Origin: Streptomyces longispororuber
Lineage (GTDB): Bacteria > Actinomycetota > Actinomycetes > Streptomycetales > Streptomycetaceae
DNA: 64,000 nt
Direction of reading: 5' to 3'
Assembly (NCBI RefSeq): GCF_024448165.1
Contig: NZ_JAMOLN010000028.1
Coordinates: forward strand, 1 to 64,000
Shown: positions 17,207-27,827 of the stretch, piece after piece
How the letters are laid out: each line of letters opens with the position of its first letter
Position numbering within the stretch: position 1 is the first letter of the stretch
Notes under the pieces: model-generated
The model's input: the letters and a program-made list of their open reading frames with translations, nothing else
Databases searched by the model: none
What the model was told of the DNA's origin: nothing
Program-made: the position numbers and the translations under genes

Positions 17207-17242
17207 TATTGATGCAATCAATATTGACAAGATTAGAGTCAA
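17207..17242. promoter_or_regulatory. AT-rich palindromes between the two citrate synthase genes
   Basis: TATTGAT-GCA-ATCAATA (17207-17223) is a perfect inverted repeat with 7-bp arms and a 3-nt spacer. A second one, TTGAC at 17224-17228 with GTCAA at 17238-17242, follows with a 9-nt spacer. Both sit in a markedly AT-rich island within 70 % GC DNA, between the divergent starts at 17179 and 17277. They are good candidates for the operator of the HTH-citrate-synthase protein. Confidence 0.6.
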
Positions 17243-17276
17243 GCATGGACAGTCGAATCAAGTCCAGGGAGGAAAC

Positions 17277-18446
17277 ATGCCGATCAACGGGACCACGACC
17301 GCCCCCGTCGTCGACGTACCGCGAGGGCTCGCGGGCGTCGTCGTCACCGACACCGCACTCGGGGACGTCAGGGGGCGCGAGGGCTTCTACCACTACCGCC
17401 AGTACTCCGCCGTGGAGCTCGCGCAGACCCGCGGCTTCGAGGACGTCTGGCACCTGATGATCCACGGCGAGCTGCCCGACGCCGCACGGTCGGCGGCCTT
17501 CGCCCGGGAGACCGCGGCGCTGCGCGGGCTGCCCGACGAGGTGCGCGCGGCGCTGCCCGCCGTCGCCCGCGCCGGATCGCTGTCCGGCCCCCTCGCGGGA
17601 CTGCGCACGGCGCTCTCGCTGTTCGGCGCCTCGCAGGGCTTCCGGCCCGTCTACGACATCGACGCCGACCGGCGCCGCGCCGACACCCTGGCCGCCACGG
17701 CGGTGGTCCCCACCATCCTCACCGCGCTGCACCGGCTCGGCGAGGGGCTCGAACCGGTGGAGCCGCGCGGGGACCTGTCGTACGCGGCCAACTACCTCTA
17801 CATGCTGACGGGCTCGGAGCCGGACCAGGCGCATGCCCGGGCCATCGAGCAGTACCTCATCTCAACCATTGATCACGGCTTCAATGCGTCAACGTTCACG
17901 GCCCGCGTCATCACCTCGACGGGAGCCGACGTCGCCGCCTGCCTGGTCGGCGCCGTCGGGGCACTCTCCGGCCCCCTGCATGGCGGGGCGCCCAGCCGTG
18001 CGCTCGACACCCTGGACGCGATCGGCACCCCGGACCGCATCGACCCCTGGATCCGTGAGCGGGTCCTCGCGGGTGACCGGATCATGGGCTTCGGGCACCC
18101 CGTCTACCGCACGGAGGACCCGCGCTCCCGCATGCTCCGCGGCATCGCGGAACGGTTCGGCGGACCTCTGGTGGAGTTCGCGGTGGAGGTCGAGCAGCAC
18201 GTCGAGGCGATCCTCGCCGAGCTCAAGCCCGGACGTGAGCTGCACACGAACGTGGAGTTCTATGCGGGCGTGGTCATGGAGCTGTGCGGTCTGCCCCGCA
18301 CGATGTTCACGCCCACCTTCGCCGCGGCGCGGGCGGTCGGCTGGAGCGCCCACGTGCTGGAGCAGGCCCAGGATTCGAAGATCATCCGGCCGGCGGCGCG
18401 CTACGTGGGGGTGGAGCCGCCGGTGGCGGTGCCGCTGCTCGGCTGA
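17277..18446 (+). CDS. Citrate synthase (citrate/2-methylcitrate synthase family)
   Basis: The 389-residue enzyme condenses acetyl-CoA (or propionyl-CoA) with oxaloacetate at the entry to the TCA or methylcitrate cycle. Visible active-site segments are His235 in SGPLHGGAPS and His274 in GFGHPVYRTEDPRS. The usual catalytic Asp appears as Glu327 in HTNVEFYAGVVME; I recall Glu in some actinobacterial paralogues, but this should be checked. The C-terminal VGWSAHVLEQ, then KIIRPAARYVG, is typical of type II-like bacterial synthases. The ATG at 17277 follows GGGAGGAAAC. Substrate preference cannot be read from the sequence. Confidence 0.93.
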   Translation: MPINGTTTAPVVDVPRGLAGVVVTDTALGDVRGREGFYHYRQYSAVELAQTRGFEDVWHLMIHGELPDAARSAAFARETAALRGLPDEVRAALPAVARAGSLSGPLAGLRTALSLFGASQGFRPVYDIDADRRRADTLAATAVVPTILTALHRLGEGLEPVEPRGDLSYAANYLYMLTGSEPDQAHARAIEQYLISTIDHGFNASTFTARVITSTGADVAACLVGAVGALSGPLHGGAPSRALDTLDAIGTPDRIDPWIRERVLAGDRIMGFGHPVYRTEDPRSRMLRGIAERFGGPLVEFAVEVEQHVEAILAELKPGRELHTNVEFYAGVVMELCGLPRTMFTPTFAAARAVGWSAHVLEQAQDSKIIRPAARYVGVEPPVAVPLLG

Positions 18447-18465
18447 GATGCGCGGGGCGGGCGCG

Positions 18466-18499
18466 GTCGAGGTCGGGCACTGTGGTGCCCGACCTCGAC
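18466..18499. terminator. Terminator after the citrate synthase gene
   Basis: A perfect 15-bp stem (GTCGAGGTCGGGCAC at 18466-18480 with 18485-18499) closes a TGTG loop. It lies between convergent genes and is probably bidirectional. Confidence 0.85.
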
Positions 18500-18512
18500 G
18501 GCGGTGGAGCTC

Positions 18513-18566
18513 TTCCGTTCCGGTTCCGGTTCGGGGTTCGGCTCGGTTCCGGTTCGGGTTCAGGTC
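18513..18566. repeat. Degenerate GGTTC-type simple repeat
   Basis: The stretch is built of repeated GGTTCC/GGTTCG/GGCTC words (about eight copies, imperfect). It occupies part of the non-coding gap between the citrate synthase terminator and the next minus-strand gene. No gene was seen in 18500-18677. Confidence 0.65.
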
Positions 18567-18677
18567 AAGCGGAAGGCGGACCGCCGGGCCCGCCTCCGCT
18601 TCCTGGAACGGCTATGTGGGTCACGGTCTACCTCGGGTTGGTGCAGGCGCTGCCGGGTTCAGGGGCGTGGGCGGCCA

Positions 18678-18914
18678 TCAGGCCTCCGGGATGTCCGCCC
18701 GGGCCCGCACCAGTGTGTCGCGCGTGATGACGACGATCCGCTCGTAGTCGGCCCGTGCGGCATCGGATGGCAGCTCGGCGTCGAGCTTGTCGGTGGCATC
18801 CGTGCCGATGACGGCGAAGTTGCCGTCGGCGAGCTCGAAGATGTCGGGGCAGGTCTGCCCGGAGGCGCTACCGCGCTCGCGGGGAGACGCGCCGATGCGG
18901 CGGACGATTTTCAA
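18678..18914 (-). CDS. Small conserved hypothetical protein
   Basis: The protein has about 78 residues, from KIVRRIGASPRERGSASGQT through CPDIFELADGNFAVIGTDAT to the end VVITRDTLVRARADIP. I recall similar short proteins in many Streptomyces next to DUF6082-type genes, with no function known. The start is uncertain. TTG (complement 18912-18914) has AAGGA 11 nt upstream; an in-frame GTG at 18935 and the open frame to 18959 are alternatives. It ends about 180 bp from the citrate synthase terminator and lies downstream of the 163-residue membrane-linked protein on the same strand, probably in one operon. Confidence 0.65.
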   Translation of the reverse strand: MKIVRRIGASPRERGSASGQTCPDIFELADGNFAVIGTDATDKLDAELPSDAARADYERIVVITRDTLVRARADIPEA

Positions 18915-19008
18915 AGGGATCCCGGTCCTTGGCACTGGGTTGGCAGAAGCGGGCCACACAGTAGCCGGTCGCGGGGGGCACCGTAGGAGCGCGATACGCC
19001 AACTGGGT

Positions 19009-19500
19009 TCAATCGCAAGGTGGTTCGCCGACCACCCACCACTCGTCCGTGTCGGCCTCGTCCAGATCCAGGAGCAACCGCTCCACCATCCGGCCGAGCT
19101 CCGCCTCGTCCGAGGTGCCTTCGAGGCTCGCGCGATGGTGCCGGGTGGCGACCAAGTAGTCGCGGACGATCGGGTTCTGGCAGATGACCCGCAGGTGACC
19201 GTAGAGCTCCCGCCGGCTCATGGCGCCGATGCGGTGGAAGTAGAGGGCGTTCGTGTACAGGGCGTTGGCGAACAGGAACTGTCGCTGCCGCTCCGGTGAC
19301 ACGGCCTCCTCGTAGGTGTCGAGGACCGCGGCCAGGGCGGGATCGTCCATGGCCTTGCACAGCAGGTCGAAGTGCAGGCGGTGCTGTTCGGTCAGCGAGG
19401 CGTGCCGACGTCGGCGGGCCAGCAGCGACCCGACCGTCGTGGTGGCTCCGGCCGCCATCGCGGCGGCGAGAGTGCGTGCTCCGTAACTCCTTGTGGCCAT
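19009..19500 (-). CDS. DUF6082-like hypothetical protein with N-terminal anchor
   Basis: The 163-residue protein starts with MATRSYGARTLAAAMAAGAT, a probable signal anchor or short transmembrane segment. A soluble helical part follows: FDLLCKAMDDPALAAVLDTY, FLFANALYTNALYFHRIGAM and RVICQNPIVRDYLVATRHHR. This pattern matches the DUF6082 family, abundant and multi-copy in Streptomyces but uncharacterised. The ATG has its complement at 19498-19500. The gene is followed on the same strand by a small hypothetical gene after about 95 bp. Confidence 0.72.
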   Translation of the reverse strand: MATRSYGARTLAAAMAAGATTTVGSLLARRRRHASLTEQHRLHFDLLCKAMDDPALAAVLDTYEEAVSPERQRQFLFANALYTNALYFHRIGAMSRRELYGHLRVICQNPIVRDYLVATRHHRASLEGTSDEAELGRMVERLLLDLDEADTDEWWVVGEPPCD

Positions 19501-19816
19501 GTGAACCCCCGATTCAGGCGACCGTGCGCCGGTCGTCGGGTGCGGGGCGACGGAGACGGAGACCGGCGAGCAGTGGGCGGCGCGCTTGCCGTCTCCCAGG
19601 GTGCCGAGCGGCTCTGATCGGCGGGGAGGCGGAGAGGAGGCGCACGGATGCACGGACCGTGTAAACCGGCGCCTCTCCAACGTGTGCCCAATGGGCAGCG
19701 CTAACAATCGTTCACTTCGCTCGCTTTCTGCGCGCTCGTATCCTGGGGCGGCATTCACCCTTCGTACGAGAGCCGGCCCCCGGACCGGCGCGCGCTTCGG
19801 CGCGAGAGAGGTCGCG
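19501..19816. other. Divergent intergenic region with a UUCG-capped hairpin
   Basis: The 316-bp gap between a minus-strand hypothetical gene and the CobW-type gene has no convincing gene. TATCCT near 19739 is a possible -10 box for the plus gene. Just before its ribosome binding site the leader holds GCCGG...CCGGC and CGCGC-TTCG-GCGCG, two GC-rich hairpins. These could limit initiation; whether they regulate is unknown. Confidence 0.4.
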
Positions 19817-20892
19817 TTGAGCAAGGCGAGCCCGCAGCAGATCCCCGTCGTCGTCCTCGCGGGCTTCCTCGGATCGGGGAAGACCACGCTCCTGAACCAC
19901 CTGCTGCACCGCAGCGGCGGCACCCGGATCGGCGCGATCGTCAACGACTTCGGAGCGATCGAGATCGACGCGATGGCGGTCGCGGGACAGCTGGGCGACT
20001 CCACCGTCTCGCTCGGCAACGGATGCCTGTGCTGCGCCGTGGACGCCAGTGAACTCGACGTCTATCTGGACAAGTTGACCGGCCCTGTCCATGACGGTCA
20101 GGTCATGGACGTCATCGTCATCGAGGCGAGCGGCATCGCGGAACCCCAGGAACTCGTGCGCATGGTCCTCGCGAGCGAGAATCCGCGGATCGTCTACGGA
20201 GGGCTGGTCGAGGTCGTCGACGCCGCCGAGTTCGACGCCACGCGGGAGAAGCACCCGGAGGTGGAGCGCCACCTGGGGCTCGCCGACCTCGTCGTGGTGA
20301 ACAAGGGCGACCGGGTCGCCCCGGACGAACAGGAGCGCGTCCTGGGAGCCGTGCGGGCGGCAGCGGGCCGAGCCGCCGTCGTGACCGCCTCGTACGGCCG
20401 GATCGACCCGGAGCTGCTCTTCGACTGCCGTCCCTCGGAGGAGCGGATCGGACAGCTGTCCTTCGACGATCTCCACCGTCACGACGACGGCGAGGCGCAC
20501 GACGCGCATCTGCACGCCGCCTACGAGAGCGTCGCCTTCACCTCCGAGGTGCCCATGGACCCGCGTCGCCTGATGGCCTTCCTCGACGGCAGGCCCGACG
20601 GGCTCTACCGGATCAAGGGATACGTCGACTTCGGGGCGGGCGATCCGCGCAACCGGTACGCGGTGCACGCCGTCGGGCCGTTCCTGCGGTTCCGGCCCGA
20701 GCCGTGGCCCGCCGGCGGGCCACGGCTGACGCAGCTCGTCCTCATCGGCGCGGGGATCGACACGGCCGCCCTCGGCGGGGAACTCGACGCCTGTAGGAGC
20801 GAAGCCCCACACACCGTCGACGAGCACGGCATGTGGGGCGTTCTCCGCTACGTACAGGAGAAGGGCGAAGCGGCCGAGGAGCCGCGGGACCT

Positions 20893-20896
<4 letters not shown>
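19817..20896 (+). CDS. CobW/COG0523-family GTPase, putative metallochaperone
   Basis: The 359-residue G3E GTPase shows Walker A (VVVLAGFLGSGKTTLLNHLL) at residues 14-33 and the family metal motif CxCC in LGNGCLCCAVDASE. The guanine-specificity NKGD appears in VVVNKGDRVAPDE. A histidine-rich segment, DDLHRHDDGEAHDAHLHAAY, precedes the C-terminal CobW_C domain. COG0523 proteins insert or deliver Zn, Co, Ni or Fe; the His-rich loop favours zinc. The TTG at 19817 follows GAGAGAGG. Its last four bases overlap the end of convergent parC. No Zur box was recognised upstream, so the metal is inferred. Confidence 0.9.
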
Positions 20897-23349
<2,453 letters not shown>

Positions 23350-23615
23350 CGCTGCTGCGGCTCCTTCACCAACATGAACGGGTACATGAACGAGAACTGT
23401 CGCGGACCATTGTGGACCGCCCCACTGACAACGCCGATCGCGACCCGTCCGTAGCGGGTCGCGGGCGGCCCCCGGAAGGGTCCGCGTGCTCGCTTACGGC
23501 GTAGCCCGAGCGGGAACTTCGCCAGGTGTCAGCACGCTTGCATACAGTGGCAGGACTGGCAGCAGTTCTGTGGTTTGCTGCGTATTTCGCGTTCTCCGCG
23601 ATCGAAGGGACGTAC

Positions 23616-24983
23616 ATGCCCATGGGTCACACGGCCACCGCCGAGGCCGGCTCCGGCGGCCTGACAGCGACCGAGCACCGGCTGGCCAACGGCCTGCGCG
23701 TGGTGCTCTCCGAGGATCACCTGACCCCGGTCGCGGCGGTCTGCCTCTGGTACGACGTCGGCTCGCGCCACGAGGTCAAGGGCCGCACGGGCCTGGCTCA
23801 CCTCTTCGAGCACCTGATGTTCCAGGGCTCGAAGCAGGTGCACGGCAACGGCCACTTCGAACTGGTCCAGGGCGCGGGCGGTTCCCTCAACGGGACGACG
23901 AGCTTCGAGCGCACGAACTACTTCGAGACCATGCCCACCCACCAGCTGGAGCTCGCGCTGTGGCTGGAGGCGGACCGCATGGGCTCGCTGCTGGCCGCCC
24001 TCGACGACGAGTCGATGGAGAACCAGCGGGACGTCGTGAAGAACGAGCGCCGCCAGCGCTACGACAACGTCCCGTACGGCACGGCGTTCGAGAAGCTGAC
24101 CGCCCTGATGTACCCCGAGGGCCACCCGTACCACCACACGCCCATCGGCTCCATGGACGATCTGGACGCGGCCACCCTCGAGGACGCGCGGAACTTCTTC
24201 CGCACCTACTACGCGCCCAACAACGCCGTCCTGTCGATCGTCGGCGACATCGACCCGCAGGAGACCCGCGCCTGGGTCGAGAAGTACTTCGGGTCCATCC
24301 CCGGCCACGACGGCAAGCCCGCCCCGCGCGACGGCGCCCTGCCCGATGTGATCGGCGGGCAGCTCCGCGAGGTCGTCGAGGAGGAGGTGCCGGCCCGCGC
24401 CCTGATGGCCGCCTACCGGCTCCCGGAGGACGGCACGCGCGCGTGCGACGCCGCCGACCTCGCCCTGACCGTGCTGGGCGGCGGCGAGTCCTCGCGGCTC
24501 TACAACCGGCTGGTGCGCCGCGACCGCACCGCTGTCGCCGCCGGGTTCGGCCTGCTGCGGCTCGCCGGGGCGCCCTCCCTGGGCTGGCTGGACGTGAAGA
24601 CGTCCGGCGACGTCGAGGTGCCGGTCATCGAGGCGGCCGTCGACGAGGAGCTCGCCCGGTTCGCCGAGGAGGGCCCGACCGCCGAGGAAATGGAGCGCGC
24701 GCAGGCCCAGTTGGAGCGCGAGTGGCTGGACCGGCTCGGCACGGTCGCGGGCCGCGCCGACGAACTGTGCCGGTTCGCCGTCCTGTTCGGCGACCCGCAG
24801 CTCGCCCTGACCGCCGTACGGCGCGTCCTCGAGGTGACCGCCGAGGAGGTCCAGGAGATCGCCAAGGCCCGCCTGCGCCCCGACAACCGCGCGGTCCTCG
24901 TGTACGAGCCCACGGCCCCGGCAGAGGCCGACACCGAGACCGACACCGAGACCGCCGAGAACGCTGAGGAGGCGGGCCGGTGA
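23616..24983 (+). CDS. M16 zinc peptidase, catalytic subunit
   Basis: The 455-residue inverzincin has the inverted zinc motif HxxEH at residues 62-66 (GLAHLFEHLMFQG) and a downstream acidic ligand region (ENQRDVVKNERRQRYDN) about 75 residues later. The C-terminal half has the second M16 domain, with ERAQAQLEREWLDRLGTVAG. The family cleaves unfolded peptides. The ATG at 23616 follows GAAGGGA; upstream in-frame starts would add a hydrophobic segment (LAAVLWFAAYFAF) that may be translated only if another start is used, so secretion is uncertain. It overlaps the next gene, a second M16 protein, by 4 bp (GTGA). Confidence 0.9.
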   Translation: MPMGHTATAEAGSGGLTATEHRLANGLRVVLSEDHLTPVAAVCLWYDVGSRHEVKGRTGLAHLFEHLMFQGSKQVHGNGHFELVQGAGGSLNGTTSFERTNYFETMPTHQLELALWLEADRMGSLLAALDDESMENQRDVVKNERRQRYDNVPYGTAFEKLTALMYPEGHPYHHTPIGSMDDLDAATLEDARNFFRTYYAPNNAVLSIVGDIDPQETRAWVEKYFGSIPGHDGKPAPRDGALPDVIGGQLREVVEEEVPARALMAAYRLPEDGTRACDAADLALTVLGGGESSRLYNRLVRRDRTAVAAGFGLLRLAGAPSLGWLDVKTSGDVEVPVIEAAVDEELARFAEEGPTAEEMERAQAQLEREWLDRLGTVAGRADELCRFAVLFGDPQLALTAVRRVLEVTAEEVQEIAKARLRPDNRAVLVYEPTAPAEADTETDTETAENAEEAGR

Positions 24984-26368
24984 CCGAGCAGCTCGCGATG
25001 ATGGACTTCCACCCGCAGCCGCAGGCGGGCGCGCCCAAGCCGTGGGCCTTCCCCGCCCCGCAGCGCGGCACGCTCGACAACGGCCTGACGGTGCTGCACT
25101 GCCACCGCCCCGGCCAGCAGGTCGTCGCGGTCGAGATCAACCTCGACGCGCCGCTGGACGCGGAGCCGAAGGGTCTCGACGGCGTCTCCACGATCATGGC
25201 GCGTGCCTTCAACGAGGGCACCGACAAGCACTCCGCCGAGGAGTTCGCGGCGGAACTGGAGCGCTGCGGCGCCACGATGGACGCGCACGCCGACCACCCC
25301 GGCGTCCGCGTCTCCCTCGAGGTGCCGGTCTCCCGGCTGCCCAAGGCGCTGGCCCTGCTGGCCGACGCCCTGCGGGCACCCGCCTTCGCCGACAGCGAGA
25401 TCGAGCGTCTCGTCCGCAACCGGCTGGACGAGATCCCGCACGAGAGCGCCAACCCGGCCCGCCGCGCCGCCAAGGAGCTCTCCCGGCAGCTCTTCCCGGC
25501 CGACGCGCGCATGTCGCGCCCGCGCCAGGGCACCGAGGAGACCGTCACCGCCATCGACGCGGCGGCCGTGCGCGCCTTCTACGAGAAGCACGTGCGCCCC
25601 GCCACCGCGACGGCCGTCGTCGTGGGCGACCTGACGGGCGTGGACCTCGCCGCCCTGCTCGCGGACACCCTCGGCGCCTGGACGGGCGACACGGCCGAGC
25701 CGCGCCCCGTGCCGCCGGTCATCGCCGACGACAGCGGCCGCGTCGTGATCGTGGACCGCCCGGGAGCCGTGCAGACGCAGCTGCTCATCGGCCGCATCGG
25801 ACCCGACCGGCACGACCGCGTGTGGGCCGCGCAGATCCTCGGCACGTACTGCCTGGGCGGCACCCTCACCTCCCGCCTGGACCGGGTCCTGCGCGAGGAG
25901 AAGGGCTACACCTACGGGGTGCGGTCCTTCGCCCAGGTGCTGCGTTCGGCGCCCGACGGCACGGGCGCCTCGATGCTCGCCATCAGCGGCTCCGTGGACA
26001 CCCCGAACACGGGACCGGCGCTCGACGACCTCTGGCAGGTGCTGCGCACCCTGGCGGCCGAGGGCCTCACGGATGCCGAACGGGACACCGCGGTGCAGAA
26101 CTTGGTGGGCGTGGCCCCGCTGAAGTTCGAGACCGCGGCGGCCGTCGCGGGCACGCTCGCCGACCAGGTCGAGCAGCACCTGCCGGACGACTTCCAGGCG
26201 CACCTGTACCGCCAACTGGCGGCCACGGGCACCGTGGAGGCCACCGCGGCGGTCGTGAGCGCCTTCCCGGCCGACCGCCTGGTGACGATCCTGGTGGGCG
26301 ACGCCGCGGCGATCGAGGAGCCCGTCAAGGCCCTCAACATCGGCGAGGTGACCGTGGTCGCCGGCTGA
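24980..26368 (+). CDS. M16-family protein without the zinc motif (partner subunit)
   Basis: The 462-residue protein shares the M16 fold with the gene before it, but where that protein has HLFEH it reads STIMARAFNEGT, so no zinc-binding HxxEH is present. It probably forms a heterodimer in which this subunit supplies the substrate-binding half, as in mitochondrial processing peptidase and in bacterial M16B pairs. The R/Y-type motif typical of the non-catalytic subunit, GGTLTSRLDRVLREEKGYTY, is present in the C-terminal half. The GTG at 24980 overlaps the upstream stop. A terminator follows the gene. Confidence 0.88.
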   Translation: MTEQLAMMDFHPQPQAGAPKPWAFPAPQRGTLDNGLTVLHCHRPGQQVVAVEINLDAPLDAEPKGLDGVSTIMARAFNEGTDKHSAEEFAAELERCGATMDAHADHPGVRVSLEVPVSRLPKALALLADALRAPAFADSEIERLVRNRLDEIPHESANPARRAAKELSRQLFPADARMSRPRQGTEETVTAIDAAAVRAFYEKHVRPATATAVVVGDLTGVDLAALLADTLGAWTGDTAEPRPVPPVIADDSGRVVIVDRPGAVQTQLLIGRIGPDRHDRVWAAQILGTYCLGGTLTSRLDRVLREEKGYTYGVRSFAQVLRSAPDGTGASMLAISGSVDTPNTGPALDDLWQVLRTLAAEGLTDAERDTAVQNLVGVAPLKFETAAAVAGTLADQVEQHLPDDFQAHLYRQLAATGTVEATAAVVSAFPADRLVTILVGDAAAIEEPVKALNIGEVTVVAG

Positions 26369-26391
26369 CCCGTGCCGCCCTGCTGAACCCG

Positions 26392-26424
26392 GAGCCCCGG
26401 AGGCCGTACAGGTCTCCGGGGCTC
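26392..26424 (+). terminator. Terminator after the M16 pair
   Basis: A perfect 11-bp stem (GAGCCCCGGAG at 26392-26402 with 26414-26424) closes an 11-nt loop, 24 nt after the stop. Confidence 0.8.
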
Positions 26425-26624
26425 TGTGGTGTCCCTCACGTCCCTTCTTGTCCACTCTCGGATCAGGCAAGGATCACGTATGTCCGAATTGGGGCGGAGG
26501 TTGCCTGTCTGCTCTGTGGCATGCACTACAAAAGCCGGGATCCGTTTGTCGATCGAAAGATGTCCCGCTTAGCGTCGGTCCGGCTGTCCGCCAGACACAC
26601 GTCGCGCCCGCGACACCGGACAGT

Positions 26625-26790
26625 CATCGCCGAGTCCCCCATGGCGCGAGCCAGGGGAGCCGGGGACCCACCGCAGTCCCTGGGGTGAATCGGACGCTCT
26701 TTCCGGCCGTGAGGCGGGGGAGAGGGCCCGTAGGAGACCTTCCTGCTCCGAACCCGTCAGCTAACCCGGTAGGCGAGAGGGAAGGAAAGG
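26625..26790 (+). promoter_or_regulatory. ydaO-type cyclic di-AMP riboswitch
   Basis: The leader contains the conserved words of the ydaO class: GCCGAGTCC near 26629, GAGCCAGGGGAGCCGGGGAC near 26648, TGGGGTGAATCGG near 26681, and CCGAACCCGTCAGCTAACC near 26748 followed by CGGTAGGCG. The purine run GAGAGGGAAGGAAAGG at its end includes the ribosome binding site. In Streptomyces this class precedes genes of cell-wall hydrolases such as rpfA and turns them off when c-di-AMP is high. Boundaries are approximate. The rest of the gap, 26425-26624, holds nothing recognisable beyond a probable promoter. Confidence 0.88.
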
Positions 26791-26802
26791 ACCAGCCCCT
26801 TC

Positions 26803-27603
26803 ATGGCGTTCACCCGTGCCACCGGGAAGCACCGTCGTCCGAGCCGTCTCACGCGAACCACCGCGCAGGTCGCGGGTGTCGCGGCGCTCACCACGACCGG
26901 TGTCATCGGAGGCCTCGCCGCCCCCGCTCTCGCCGCCGACAACGCGGCCGCCGAGCAGAACGGCCTCACCCAGGCGATAGCCATCGGCGACTCGCTGGCC
27001 GACCAGATCGACGCCCAGGCCGTCGCACAGAAGAAGGCCGCCGACGCGGCCGCGGCCAAGGCCGCCGCCGAGAAGAAGGCGGAGGCCGAGGCCAAGAAGA
27101 AGGCCGAGGAGGCCAAGCGCGAGGCCGAGGCGAAGGCCAAGAAGGAGCGCGAGGCCAAGGAGCGCGCCGCCCGTGAGGCCGAGCGCAAGCGCCTGAACAC
27201 CTACGTGGCGCCCATCTCCGGCTCGTACGTCTCCACCGCCTACAAGGCGAGCAGCGGCCTGTGGTCCTCCGGCAGCCACACCGGCATCGACTTCCACGCG
27301 GCGAGCGGCACCTCGGTGCACGCCGTCGGCATGGGCACCGTCGTCGAGGCCGGCTGGGGCGGCGCGTACGGCAACAACATCGTGATCAAGATGAACGACG
27401 GCACGTACACCCAGTACGGTCACCTGTCCTCCATCGGCGTCTCCGTGGGCCAGTCCGTCACCCCGGGCCAGCAGATCGGCCTCTCCGGCGCCACGGGCAA
27501 CGTCACGGGCCCGCACCTCCACTTCGAGGCCCGCACCGGCCCCGACTACGGCTCGGACATCGACCCGGTCGCGTACCTGCGCTCGCACGGCGTGGGCGTC
27601 TGA
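26803..27603 (+). CDS. Secreted M23 (LytM-type) peptidoglycan endopeptidase
   Basis: The 266-residue protein has an N-terminal signal sequence (TAQVAGVAALTTTGVIGGLA, cleavage probably after APALAA). An Ala/Lys/Glu-rich coiled coil follows (about 75-132, KKAEAEAKKKAEEAKREAEA). The M23 domain is at about 135-266. The zinc ligands are visible in SHTGIDFHA (HxxxD), and the second motif HLHFEARTG gives the catalytic and binding histidines. It would cut peptidoglycan cross-links outside the cell. The upstream c-di-AMP riboswitch links its production to osmotic or cell-wall status. The ATG at 26803 follows GGAAGGAAAGG. A perfect terminator hairpin follows. Confidence 0.92.
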   Translation: MAFTRATGKHRRPSRLTRTTAQVAGVAALTTTGVIGGLAAPALAADNAAAEQNGLTQAIAIGDSLADQIDAQAVAQKKAADAAAAKAAAEKKAEAEAKKKAEEAKREAEAKAKKEREAKERAAREAERKRLNTYVAPISGSYVSTAYKASSGLWSSGSHTGIDFHAASGTSVHAVGMGTVVEAGWGGAYGNNIVIKMNDGTYTQYGHLSSIGVSVGQSVTPGQQIGLSGATGNVTGPHLHFEARTGPDYGSDIDPVAYLRSHGVGV

Positions 27604-27624
27604 CGCACCGGCGACAGCATCCTC

Positions 27625-27657
27625 CGAAAGCCCCGGCTCACCGAGCCGGGGCTTTCG
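27625..27657 (+). terminator. Terminator after the M23 peptidase gene
   Basis: A perfect 15-bp stem (CGAAAGCCCCGGCTC at 27625-27639 with 27643-27657) closes a 3-nt loop, 21 nt after the stop. Confidence 0.87.
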
Positions 27658-27827
27658 CGTGCGCGGACCTCGTCTGGCCAAAAAATATCCCTGGATTCCG
27701 GCCTGCCGTCGGAAATTCGGGAACGGTGGAATAGAGTCGATGGGCAGGCGCGCTGACCGGGTGTTCATCGCGTTCGCACGGGCGTCAATCGACCGCGTTT
27801 CGCGGGGATTAAGGCGGAGGTCGGGTC

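Noticed and set aside
24875..24985. Acidic repeat ADTETDTETAE at the end of the first M16 protein considered as a tandem-repeat locus
   Set aside because: Only two to three short copies; too little to call a repeat array.
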